From assembly GCF_003952505.1 (NCBI RefSeq), contig NZ_CP034450.1, forward strand, positions 2,294,001 to 2,358,000: DNA of 64,000 bases. Reading direction: 5' to 3'. Shown piece after piece: positions 16,052-24,696 of the stretch. The position numbers and the translations under genes are program-made. This DNA is from Mesorhizobium sp. M4B.F.Ca.ET.058.02.1.1 (GTDB lineage Bacteria; Pseudomonadota; Alphaproteobacteria; Rhizobiales; Rhizobiaceae). The notes beneath the pieces were generated by a model that was not told the origin of the DNA, searched no databases, and saw nothing but the letters and a program-made list of their open reading frames with translations. Position 1 is the first letter of the stretch, and each line of letters starts with the position of its first letter.

Positions 16052-18070
16052 ATGAATGAAGTCCTACCTGTCGCGGCGGAGGGCGTAGCGCTTCCCCTGC
16101 TGGAAGATGGCGATCAGCGGGCGCTGGTTATCGAATACAACGCCACGGCAGCGCCCTACCCGTCGGACAGGACGATCATCGATCTCTTCCGCGACCAGGT
16201 GGTGCGTAGTCCTGACGCCGAAGTGATCCGCTTCGGCGACTCAGCGCTGACGTATCAGCAGCTCGACGAACGCTCCAACCAGATGGCCGCGCATCTGAGC
16301 TCGACCGGCGTGGGGCCGGGTCGGATTGCCGTTGTGTTCATGGAGCACTCTCTTGAAGTCGTCGTCGCGATCTTAGGCGTCCTGAAGTCGGGCGCAGCCT
16401 ATGTGCCGGTGGATGCGGCAACACCGAAGGGGCGTCTTGCGACAATCCTGAAGGACATTGCCGACGGGACCGACGGGCGGGCGCCGGTGGCGGTCACCCA
16501 GGCGCGTCTGCAGTCCGTCATTTCCCCGAACCTTGCCGACATTTTCGTGCTCGACGCCGATTTCGGGTCGATCTTGAATCAGCCGGACTCGGCCCGACCG
16601 TCGGCTGCCACTCCGGATGGCGCCGCCTATATCATCTTCACCTCCGGCTCGACCGGCACGCCCAAAGGCGTCGTGATCGAGCATCGGAGCCTGGTGAACT
16701 ACATCTGGTGGGCCGCGCGGGTGTACAGTTCCGGCGAACGTCTCGCATGGCCGCTTTTCTCATCCCTCGCCTTCGACCTGACCGTCACGACGCTCTTCAC
16801 GCCACTCATCACCGGTGGCCGCATCGTGGTCTATCTTGGTGATCCCGAGGTCCAGAGCATGGTCGTGCTCAAGGTCATCGACGACAATGCCGTCGATATC
16901 ATGAAGCTGACGCCGGCGCATCTCGCGATGATCCGCGACCGCAATCTTGAGACCACAAGGCTGCGCAAGTTCATCGTGGGTGGCGAGGACTTCAAGGCCG
17001 GATTGGCTCGCGATATCACGAAAGCCATTCCCCATCCTATCGAGATCTACAACGAATACGGACCAACCGAAGCCACTGTGGGCTGCATGATACACCGTTT
17101 CGACATCGACCGGGATCAATCCGCATCGGTGCCGATCGGCGTTCCGGCCGCCAATGCGGGCATCTACGTCCTCAACAAGGCACATCAGCCCACCATCCCC
17201 GGCATTATCGGTGAGATGTTCATTGCCGGCGACGGCCTGGCGAGAGGTTATTTCAATCGCCCTGACCTCACTGACGAACGTTTCCTCACGGCCACCGATC
17301 CCCGAGACCGGTTTTCGAAGCTGCGGCTGTACAAGACGGGCGATCTCGCCCGCTGGAACGCGGAAGGGCGCATGGACTTTCTCGGCCGCGCCGATCATCA
17401 GGTTAAGGTTGGTGGCGCTCGTATCGAACTGGGCGAGATCGAAGCCCGGCTTCTGAAGCACCCGCATGTTCAGGAATGCGCCGTCGCTGCCATCGCCACC
17501 TCGGTGGTGAAACCAGCGATACAAACAATGGCCCAAAACGGCCATGTCGAACCGCCAGCGGTCGAAGACGGCATCGCACGACTTGTGGCCTATTATGTCT
17601 CGTCGAAACCTGTGACCGTGGCGGCCCTGCGCGCCCACCTTGCCGAAGAACTCCTGGAGTCCATGATTCCGACACACTATGTTCGCCTCGAACGGATGCC
17701 GCTCACGTCCAACGGGAAGATCGACCGCGCCTCGCTTCCCGAACCGACGGCGGAAAACATCCAGCCTGCACAAGACTTCGCCGCCCCCTCGACGGAGACC
17801 GAGAAGACGCTGGCCGCGCTGTGGTGCGATCTCCTCAAGGTCGAGTCGATCGGCCGTGACGACAACTTCTTTGGCCTGGGCGGGCAGTCGCTCTTGGTGA
17901 TGCGGGCGGTGTCGCGCATGCAAAAGACCTTCGGGGTCGACGTGCAGCTTCGCAATCTCTTCGAGCGACCGACAGTGGCCGGACTGGCGGAATTGATCGA
18001 CGCAATGCGCTGGGTGGCCGATTCCCAAGTCCCCTCACGCGAGGGACCGAGAGAGGAAATCGAACTCTAG
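16052..18070 (+). CDS. Stand-alone NRPS adenylation-carrier protein (A-PCP), predicted Asn-activating
   Basis: 672 residues. Adenylation motifs in order: LTYQQLDERSNQ (A1), LKSGAAYVPVD (A2), FTSGSTGTPKG (A3, 196-206), FDLT (A4, 231), NEYGPTE (A5, 334-340), GEMFIAGDGLARGY (A6), YKTGDLARW (A7), GRADHQVKVGGARIELGEIE (A8) and NGKIDR (A10). A carrier domain follows with DDNFFGLGGQSL, Ser613 being the phosphopantetheine site. There is no condensation domain. The pocket residues, read by alignment with GrsA from memory, give D-L-T-K-I-G-E-V-G-K, one conservative change from the Asn code DLTKLGEVGK. The protein would load L-Asn on its own carrier for the neighbouring dehydrogenase and thioesterase. 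Confidence 0.9.
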   Translation: MNEVLPVAAEGVALPLLEDGDQRALVIEYNATAAPYPSDRTIIDLFRDQVVRSPDAEVIRFGDSALTYQQLDERSNQMAAHLSSTGVGPGRIAVVFMEHSLEVVVAILGVLKSGAAYVPVDAATPKGRLATILKDIADGTDGRAPVAVTQARLQSVISPNLADIFVLDADFGSILNQPDSARPSAATPDGAAYIIFTSGSTGTPKGVVIEHRSLVNYIWWAARVYSSGERLAWPLFSSLAFDLTVTTLFTPLITGGRIVVYLGDPEVQSMVVLKVIDDNAVDIMKLTPAHLAMIRDRNLETTRLRKFIVGGEDFKAGLARDITKAIPHPIEIYNEYGPTEATVGCMIHRFDIDRDQSASVPIGVPAANAGIYVLNKAHQPTIPGIIGEMFIAGDGLARGYFNRPDLTDERFLTATDPRDRFSKLRLYKTGDLARWNAEGRMDFLGRADHQVKVGGARIELGEIEARLLKHPHVQECAVAAIATSVVKPAIQTMAQNGHVEPPAVEDGIARLVAYYVSSKPVTVAALRAHLAEELLESMIPTHYVRLERMPLTSNGKIDRASLPEPTAENIQPAQDFAAPSTETEKTLAALWCDLLKVESIGRDDNFFGLGGQSLLVMRAVSRMQKTFGVDVQLRNLFERPTVAGLAELIDAMRWVADSQVPSREGPREEIEL

Positions 18071-18105
18071 CCTATCGGACGGCCCTCCGAATGGCCCTGG
18101 GGCGG

Positions 18106-19284
18106 ATGAAGATGATGGACAAAGCTTGGGTACCTTCACGTGGATCGGGGCTGCCTTGGGTAGCGGGGGAGTATGAGCTCTTACGGGACCAGGTCCGCCG
18201 GTTCGTCGAGGAGGAGATCAAGCCCTGCGCGGATCGCTGGGAAGAGGACGGGTTCATTCCCCGTAAGGTCCTGCGCCGCATGGGCGAACTCGGCTTCTTC
18301 GGCATCCGCTACCCGGCCGAGTATGGTGGTGCCGAGATGGACGCGGTTGCATCGACGGTCTTCGCCGAGGAGCTCGGGCGCTCGACCTATGGCGGCGCCG
18401 CCGATGCGATGCTGGTCCACAGCGACATGGCTTCCATGTACGTCTTTCACGACGGAACCAAAGCCCAGCGGGCCCGCTGGATGCCGGGCATTATCAGCGG
18501 CGAGGTGATCACCGCGGTCGCCATCACGGAGCCGGACGCGGGCTCGGACGTGAAGGCCATCCGCACGCGCGCGCTCCGAGAGGGCGACACTTACGTCCTC
18601 GATGGCACGAAGCTCTACATCACAAATGGCGTCCACGCAGATCTCTACTGCGTCGCCGCCAAGACTGATCCCTCGGCAGGAAGCAACGGAATCACGATGT
18701 TCCTCGTCGAGAAGGGCACGCCCGGGTTCAGCGTTGCCCGGGAGTTGGACAAGCACGGCTGGCGCTCCTCCGATACGGCGGAGCTCGTCTTCGACGGTTG
18801 CCGTATCCCCGCGGAGAACGTCCTCGGCGCGGAGGGACAGGGCTTCTACTCCATCATGCGCAACTTCCAGAACGAGCGCCTTGTCCTCGCGGCCATGGCG
18901 ATAGGGACGGCCGAGGCGGCGATCGATATGACCCTCGCCTGGGTGAAAGCCCGCCGCGCATTCGGGGGCGTCCTATGGGACATGCAGGCGATCCGTCAAC
19001 GTCTCGCGATGCTCTCTGCGAAGGTGGAGGCAGGCCGCCAGTTTCTCTATGCCACCGCTTGGCGCATGGCGGCCGACGAAGATTGCCTGCGCGAGATCTC
19101 GATGTTGAAGGCCATCTGCGGCGAACTCGTCAACGAGGTCGCCTATGCATGCGTGCAATTCCACGGCGCCATGGGCGTCATGCGCGAGAGTCCGATCGAG
19201 CGGATAACGCGTGACGCCCGCGTCCTAACCATCGCCGGCGGCGCGACGGAGGTGATGCTGGAGGTGGTCGCGTCGATGTCGTGA
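18106..19284 (+). CDS. Acyl-CoA dehydrogenase family flavoprotein
   Basis: About 392 residues. FAD and substrate motifs are intact: AEYGGAEMDAVA, VAITEPDAGSDV, LYITNGVHADLY, DKHGWRSSDTAELVFD, RRAFGG and the C-terminal QFHGAMGVMRE. The usual base of MCAD-type enzymes (Glu in YEGTSE) is replaced by IAGGATE. As in isovaleryl-CoA dehydrogenase, a Glu in NERLVLAAMAIG is well placed to act instead. Located 35 bases after an A-PCP gene, it more likely oxidises a carrier-bound aminoacyl group (as PltE-type enzymes oxidise prolyl-PCP) than free acyl-CoA. That is inference. ATG 18106 is preferred over 18091 by spacing to GGGGCGG. Confidence 0.88.
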   Translation: MKMMDKAWVPSRGSGLPWVAGEYELLRDQVRRFVEEEIKPCADRWEEDGFIPRKVLRRMGELGFFGIRYPAEYGGAEMDAVASTVFAEELGRSTYGGAADAMLVHSDMASMYVFHDGTKAQRARWMPGIISGEVITAVAITEPDAGSDVKAIRTRALREGDTYVLDGTKLYITNGVHADLYCVAAKTDPSAGSNGITMFLVEKGTPGFSVARELDKHGWRSSDTAELVFDGCRIPAENVLGAEGQGFYSIMRNFQNERLVLAAMAIGTAEAAIDMTLAWVKARRAFGGVLWDMQAIRQRLAMLSAKVEAGRQFLYATAWRMAADEDCLREISMLKAICGELVNEVAYACVQFHGAMGVMRESPIERITRDARVLTIAGGATEVMLEVVASMS

Positions 19285-19363
19285 GCAAAACGCCGCCGCC
19301 ACATCATGCGTCGCATGCAAACCCCAGCTCAAGGATCGCATCCTGGCCGCCATGCACGACATC

Positions 19364-20698
19364 TCAGGTCTTGAGCGACGAGGGGGGCGGTTCATCGTGC
19401 ACAGGGCCGGCGGCAGAATCCAGATTCGTCGCGAAGGCCAAGATGAGGGCCGCACACGCACCCTCGATGCTGACGGCGAGCGTCCAGCCCAGGACCAGGC
19501 CTTGAAGTCCACCGAGCTTCGCTCCCGCGATCACGAAGCACAGCTCCAGCAATCCGCCAAGCGCGAACCAGCGAGATGCCTTGCGCATCCTGTCGCCCAA
19601 CCGCGCCAGCGTGCAGGCATGAAATTTAAGCGTTGATCCCAGCAGGCTGAAGCCGAGGAAGCGCAGGCTCGATCCGGCGATCTCAGGATAGGCCGGATTG
19701 AAGACCGCCAGGATCGTCTGCGAATAGGTGAAGACGAAGACGGCGCAGACTAGCGAGAAGAGCAATGACGCCATCACCGACAAAAGGATGTCATGTCTGG
19801 ATTGTTTCGGGCTCGCTCGCACTACGGGGAACAGGACCGTGGCCATGGCTGCGGGAATCAACGAGGCGATGGAGACCAACATCCACAAGCACACGAAGGC
19901 AGCATTGATGGCCGGCGACAGTAGAACCAGCACGAGGTAAGGCATGATGAGGCCCGGCGCCTGCAGGGCCACGTCGAGCGCGTAGTGGTCGAAGACCTTC
20001 TTGCGGAGCGTTTGGAGCAGTTGGAAGTCGGGAGGCCCAACGAGTTGACGCGCACCGCCGCGCGTCAACAGGTCCACGCCGACGAGGGACGCCAGCAGGC
20101 CGGCCGCCCAGCTCAGAAGAAGCGCGACATGGGAGGTGTAGCCGGCAGCCGCGGCGGCGGCGATCAGCATCAGCTTCAACATGCCGAACAGCACCAGCCG
20201 GATCATCCTGCCGGCGCTGCGCAGGTTGCCCAGGAATGCCTGGTCGGCCACGATGGCGAGAACGGTCAGGCCGCAGCCGAGGACGAACGCAATACCCTCG
20301 AACCAGCCGCCGATCAGCGCACTCGAGCTGTAGAAGTAGGCATGCCCGAGGACGAACAACAAGGCGAGGCCGACCGCCAGCGCCACCCCGACGCACGCTG
20401 CTGCGGCCACCAGGCCGCGCTCCCTGCCAGGATTCCGGACGATCTCGCCCACCAGCATGGTTCCGAGCCCCGCCTCGCCCAGCGTGCCGATAAGCCCCAT
20501 CACGGACAGCAGCGCTGCGGTGTTGCCGATCACGTCCGGCGAAAACAGCCGCGCCGCGAGCCACCAATAGACAAACCCGAGGCCGGCCGCGGCAGTCGTT
20601 CCGATTGCCAGAGCGCCGGAATTCATTACGAGCGCGGCACTCTTTCGAAGCTCTCGACGCACGCGAACAATGGCCGTTCCGGCGCGGTCTACCGACAT
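19364..20698 (-). CDS. Wzx-like polysaccharide flippase (MATE/MOP superfamily)
   Basis: 444 residues with about 12-14 hydrophobic segments, e.g. GLGFVYWWLAARLFSP (typical Polysacc_synt N-terminal loop with F/Y-W and LFSP), GLGTMLVGE, GLALLFVLGHAYF, LVLVLLSPAINAAFV and LQGLVLGWTLAVSIEGACAA. Such proteins move lipid-linked repeat units across the inner membrane. The start overlaps the end of the upstream GT4 by 10 bases. It is the last gene of the minus-strand run and ends 79 bases from the convergent acyl-CoA dehydrogenase. Confidence 0.88.
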   Translation of the reverse strand: MSVDRAGTAIVRVRRELRKSAALVMNSGALAIGTTAAAGLGFVYWWLAARLFSPDVIGNTAALLSVMGLIGTLGEAGLGTMLVGEIVRNPGRERGLVAAAACVGVALAVGLALLFVLGHAYFYSSSALIGGWFEGIAFVLGCGLTVLAIVADQAFLGNLRSAGRMIRLVLFGMLKLMLIAAAAAAGYTSHVALLLSWAAGLLASLVGVDLLTRGGARQLVGPPDFQLLQTLRKKVFDHYALDVALQAPGLIMPYLVLVLLSPAINAAFVCLWMLVSIASLIPAAMATVLFPVVRASPKQSRHDILLSVMASLLFSLVCAVFVFTYSQTILAVFNPAYPEIAGSSLRFLGFSLLGSTLKFHACTLARLGDRMRKASRWFALGGLLELCFVIAGAKLGGLQGLVLGWTLAVSIEGACAALILAFATNLDSAAGPVHDEPPPSSLKT

Positions 20699-21966
20699 GG
20701 TTGCTGTCCCGAACCTTGCTGCGCCGGCACCGCGGACCTGGCGGCGGCTGGGCGCAGGACGTCCCGGTAGACCTGCTCGATCCGGGTCACCACCGCTCCG
20801 GCCTTGAGGCGCTCGACCTTGGCGAGGCTTGTCGCCTCCAGCCGGGCGAGCAAGGCGCGGTCCTCAAGAAGTGTCTGCATTGCGTTGGCGAGGGCCTGCG
20901 CGTCGCCGCTCGGCACGAGAAGGCCTGTTTCGCCATGGTCGACAATATCCGGCATGCCGCCGATGTCGGTTGCAACGACTGCCTTTCCGGACGCCATCGC
21001 TTCCATGATCACTGTCGCGCAGGCTTCTGGCCCCACCGACGGCAGCACGCCGAACAGTGAGCGCCGCCATGCATGCATGATGGCGGAATGCGGCCACATG
21101 TTGAAGACTAGAACGTTCGGCGGAAACTCGGTTGGCGTATCGGCGACCCGGCGCCCGACCAGGACAAGTTGCGGCGCACGCTCCAGGCTGGCATAGGCTT
21201 GCAGGAGAACGTCAATGCCTTTGAGGCGCGTCAAGTCGCCGACGAACAGGATGAATTCACTCCCGGGGAGTCCCCGCAGGCAGGCATCTTCCGGGCCAAG
21301 CACTTCGACATCGTCAGGCACGAAGTTGGGGATGACGTCGTAAGGAGCACGGCCTTGGGTGAGTCCGGTGTGACGGGCCACCGCGTGGCTCACTGCGATA
21401 AAGCGGTCCACCACGCGCCGAGCGGCGAAGCTCGATGCCCAGTTGCCCAAGCTGGTCGCGGCCGCCTTCACCGCGCCGTAATGCCCTGTTGCGCAGGGCA
21501 GGCACTTTGCCGGCGCTGGCCCACTGCAGAGATTGGCGCCCAAGTGCATGAAGTTCTTCTTCGCGCAGACAAGGCCGTAATCGTGGAGTGTAACCACGAG
21601 GCGTGCACCACTCAGACCTTTGAGCGGCAGGAAGGACGCGTAAATCCAGTTATGGGCGTGAACGATGTCCGGCTCCTCCCGGGCGACCAGCCGCTTCAGG
21701 GCAAGCACCAGTTCGGGATCCGGGAAGGGCGGTGCATGGCGGCGCTCGGGATCGGTGTGGAGGCCCGACAGCCGCTGGAGCGTGCCGCGCAGGCGATGCA
21801 CGCGGACCGCGCCGTCCAGCTCGGTTTCGGGAGATCCGGGATGCATCAAGGTCCCGACGCTGACATGATGGCCCCGCTGCGCCAGAGCTGCGCCGAGATT
21901 GCGGACGTGCCGCTCCTCTCCCCCGATCACCGGGGGATAGAACTGCGACAGCAGCAGGATGCGCAT
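20689..21966 (-). CDS. Family 4 glycosyltransferase (GT-B)
   Basis: 425 residues. N-terminal GT-B domain: LLSQFYPPVIGGEERHV, IVHAHNWIY, VVTLHDYGLVCAKKN, with a cysteine-bearing loop (LCSGPAPAKCLPCATGH) common to a subgroup of bacterial GT4 enzymes. C-terminal donor domain: LFVGDLTRLKGIDVLL, LVLVGRR, LPSVGPEACATVIMEAMASGKAVVATDIGGMPD with the EX7E-type glutamates. A ~25-residue Ala/Gln-rich tail ends the protein. It adds one sugar of the repeat unit; donor unknown. It lies between the DUF1616-like protein and the flippase. Confidence 0.87.
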   Translation of the reverse strand: MRILLLSQFYPPVIGGEERHVRNLGAALAQRGHHVSVGTLMHPGSPETELDGAVRVHRLRGTLQRLSGLHTDPERRHAPPFPDPELVLALKRLVAREEPDIVHAHNWIYASFLPLKGLSGARLVVTLHDYGLVCAKKNFMHLGANLCSGPAPAKCLPCATGHYGAVKAAATSLGNWASSFAARRVVDRFIAVSHAVARHTGLTQGRAPYDVIPNFVPDDVEVLGPEDACLRGLPGSEFILFVGDLTRLKGIDVLLQAYASLERAPQLVLVGRRVADTPTEFPPNVLVFNMWPHSAIMHAWRRSLFGVLPSVGPEACATVIMEAMASGKAVVATDIGGMPDIVDHGETGLLVPSGDAQALANAMQTLLEDRALLARLEATSLAKVERLKAGAVVTRIEQVYRDVLRPAAARSAVPAQQGSGQQPCR

Positions 21967-21980
21967 GATCGAACCTCATT

Positions 21981-22739
21981 TCAGTTGCGCGGCACCAGCG
22001 TCGAAGCCCTGCGATAGAGCCGGTTATCCTCCGGTCGATAGAGCCGCGCCTCGGCCGTCTGGCGAGTTGCCAAGGCGGGCACCGGGATTTCCTGCGTCCA
22101 GGTGTCGCCCGGCGCGACCGCGATCGATCGGAAAACGGCGTACGGTTGCCCATCAAGAGTGATTTCCAGGTCGAATCGCTGAGGTTGGGTCTCGGCGCTC
22201 CTGATGCCGACGGTGATCCGGCCGGACCCGGCGCTGGCCCATGGCAACAGCCAGAACTCCGTGTACTTGAATTCCCGGTGGGCCGCTTCGTCCCGGACGG
22301 CCAGCGCGTAGGCTCCGCTCGCCACAAGCACCGCTAGCATCACCGCGGCCCCCTGCCAAAGTCGCAGCGGCGCAAGCGCCGGCCGGGCTGGCAGATCGGG
22401 AGTGTCGCGTCGGATGGCGGCCACCAGCGCCGCGGCGGCTGTCACCGCGCAGAACCAGACCGCCCAGCCGAGCGGCGTAAGGAAGCCTGTGGCGTTCAGG
22501 GCAAAGCCCCCGGCAATGCCGGCGGCCAAGCTTGCTCCGACCGCGTAGGTGAGGTGTTGCAGCACCGAGGTGGTCCGGACGCCAATGGCCCGCAGAATCG
22601 AGTGGCCCGAGACGACGAACATCATGGGCGCACCCAAGAGGGTACGGAGGAACACGCTGTCGCTGAGCGCAACGGCCGCCACCGTGACCGCCGCCCACAG
22701 ACAGGCGACCAGGAGGTCCCGCTTGTTAGGAATTCCCAT
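21981..22739 (-). CDS. Membrane protein, DUF1616-like
   Basis: 252 residues. Four hydrophobic segments occupy the first half (LLVACLWAAVTVAAVAL, LLGAPMMFVVSGHSIL, AVGASLAAGIAGGFAL, LGWAVWFCAVTAAAALVAA), then one more (AAVMLAVLVASGAYALAV). A periplasmic-looking beta domain of about 100 residues ends it (RITVGIRSAETQPQRFDLEI, TWTQEIPVP). The LGAP..FVVSGH opening resembles DUF1616, which is found in surface-glycan loci. Its start overlaps the end of the upstream membrane protein by 14 bases. Function unknown. Confidence 0.7.
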   Translation of the reverse strand: MGIPNKRDLLVACLWAAVTVAAVALSDSVFLRTLLGAPMMFVVSGHSILRAIGVRTTSVLQHLTYAVGASLAAGIAGGFALNATGFLTPLGWAVWFCAVTAAAALVAAIRRDTPDLPARPALAPLRLWQGAAVMLAVLVASGAYALAVRDEAAHREFKYTEFWLLPWASAGSGRITVGIRSAETQPQRFDLEITLDGQPYAVFRSIAVAPGDTWTQEIPVPALATRQTAEARLYRPEDNRLYRRASTLVPRN

Positions 22740-24696
22740 GCAATCCCCTCACGTCGTAGATCACGATCGAGCCGTTGTCGTAAATGCGGGCGACGCCCTG
22801 GACATCATTGAACTTGAGCAGCGCTGCGCCCGAAAGCGGCAGTCCCTTCTGCCGTTGCCACGGCTGAAAGTAGAAGCCCAGCACCGGCGGAGCCGTGGTC
22901 AGGCGCAGGTCCACCAGCAGGAAATCAATGTCGCTTCCTGCCAAGGCCCAAAACTCTTCAGGCCCCAATGTCTCACCCTCGAATATGCGCGCGGCATCGA
23001 CGCCTTCTTTGATCTTGACCCTGACGTCCTGCCGGCCGTAGCTCGCAAGCAGAAGGCGGTTGATGCGGTCGGAGGTGAAGTGGTTTCCGGCACCGAGCCA
23101 CTCCTTGGCCCAGCGCGCCGTTTCGATTCCCATGGGCTCGACTGAGTCCTGATCTGCCGCCACCCTGTAGCGCCCATGGATGGGATTGATCGTGGCACTC
23201 GCGACCCCGCCCACGACGATGACCGCCAGAGCAACGGCCGGTACGATGCGGCGCCACCCGCGCGGCGTGCGGCCCTGCCAGAAGTGGACGATGCTCACCG
23301 CGACGACCATCCCGACGCCGATGAACACGAACGTTCCCATGCGGTTGCCGATTTCCCATCCGGCGTTGGTCAGTCGGAAGGCCACCGAGACCGGGAGCCC
23401 GAAGGCCAGTAAGGTGAGGAGCACGAGGCGGCTGTCGCGCCAGCGGCGTTTGAGAATGGCCTGGATCGGACGCCAACCCGACCGCTCACCACTCGGCGCA
23501 GCCATGGCCAGCGACCGAAAGAATCCCGTTGCCAGGCCGAGTGCCAGCAGGATGAGCGCCAGCAAGGTGGTCAGCCGCATGTAGAGGGCCTTGTCCGGCG
23601 CTCCGAGGTGTTCCGATATTGGGGTGGCCGCGCCCAGGATCTTCCCGAGCAATGCGGAGAAGCCGGCCTCGATCACCGGGCCGAAATAGGCTGCGAGAGG
23701 GATGCCACTGGCCTGCATCCACAGGAACGGCAGACCTATGGCCAGGATCGCCGTGAGGCCCACGACGACCGCGGCCCCAATCCGCAGGGGGTCGTGCCGG
23801 CGCAAAGCCTCGAGGCCCGCCAGCGCCGCGAAATAGATGGCGGCAAAGGCGGCCGAAAGATGATGCGTGACCGCGAGGCTTGCCAACAGCACGGCAATCA
23901 GCGCGAACGACTTCAGCCTCGGTCGCCCGACGAGCTCCCTGGACGCTGCTTCGACCGTGAAGGTGAGCACGCACAACACGATGCCGACGCTCTCGTAGGA
24001 GAAACTCGAGTCGAACAGGAAGAAGGTCGAGCAGCCCATATAGGCCAGACAGGCGATGGCCGACATGCGCGGCGATCCGGCGATGCTTTCGAGGAACAGA
24101 AACAGGGCACCGATGAACGTGGCCTTGAGGACGGCCAACAAGAGCGTCCCCGCCACAACCAAGGGCAGTCCCGTCAGATCGACGATCGCCGTCGTCAGGA
24201 TTTCCAGGGCGGGATACGTTGGCCCGATCGGGAAAAGCGGGTTGGACAGGAACAGCCGGCGCGCCGTGAGAAGATCCTCGGCTGCGATCCAGTGCAAGAA
24301 CTCGTCGTAGCCGCTGAAGCTTGTCGGGGAATAGACCCTTTTGCAGTAGAATAGGGCTTCGGCAAGCAGGAACAGAAGGCACAGGCGCTCGCCGCGGGCT
24401 GTCGTCGGCCAGGCGATGCGGAGGCTGGTTGGAACCACGAGGAGGACAACACCGGACCAGAAGAGCACCGGCGCCACGTCATAGCCCCGGCGCCCGGCCG
24501 CGTGCCCGGCCACGATCAGGAGCAGAGCCGCGGCGGCCGTCAGGCACAGGATCGCGATCCATCCGGAGTTGGCCCGTTGCGGCGAGGGATCTGCGCTGCC
24601 GCCGCGAAGGTCGGGGCCGATAACGGCAGAGACGAAGCGTATCCCGGCCCTGAGCGGGTTTATCCTGGTTCGCGCGGTGAAATGAGCCGATGTCAT
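22726..24696 (-). CDS. Large polytopic membrane protein of the polysaccharide cluster (GT-C or polymerase-like)
   Basis: 656 residues from ATG 24696, which shares its A with the TGA of the upstream GT4 gene; the frame open to 25599 is only a shadow of that GT. About 12 membrane segments span the first 520 residues, with a conserved-looking loop TSFSGYDEFLHWIAAEDLL after the third. The last ~130 residues are soluble (FTSDRINRLLLASYGRQDVRV, IDFLLVDLRL). The plan, an early loop with acidic residues (YDEF) and a soluble tail, resembles GT-C glycosyltransferases or O-antigen polymerases. I cannot tell which; it is the only candidate polymerase in this operon. Confidence 0.75.
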   Translation of the reverse strand: MTSAHFTARTRINPLRAGIRFVSAVIGPDLRGGSADPSPQRANSGWIAILCLTAAAALLLIVAGHAAGRRGYDVAPVLFWSGVVLLVVPTSLRIAWPTTARGERLCLLFLLAEALFYCKRVYSPTSFSGYDEFLHWIAAEDLLTARRLFLSNPLFPIGPTYPALEILTTAIVDLTGLPLVVAGTLLLAVLKATFIGALFLFLESIAGSPRMSAIACLAYMGCSTFFLFDSSFSYESVGIVLCVLTFTVEAASRELVGRPRLKSFALIAVLLASLAVTHHLSAAFAAIYFAALAGLEALRRHDPLRIGAAVVVGLTAILAIGLPFLWMQASGIPLAAYFGPVIEAGFSALLGKILGAATPISEHLGAPDKALYMRLTTLLALILLALGLATGFFRSLAMAAPSGERSGWRPIQAILKRRWRDSRLVLLTLLAFGLPVSVAFRLTNAGWEIGNRMGTFVFIGVGMVVAVSIVHFWQGRTPRGWRRIVPAVALAVIVVGGVASATINPIHGRYRVAADQDSVEPMGIETARWAKEWLGAGNHFTSDRINRLLLASYGRQDVRVKIKEGVDAARIFEGETLGPEEFWALAGSDIDFLLVDLRLTTAPPVLGFYFQPWQRQKGLPLSGAALLKFNDVQGVARIYDNGSIVIYDVRGLHGNS

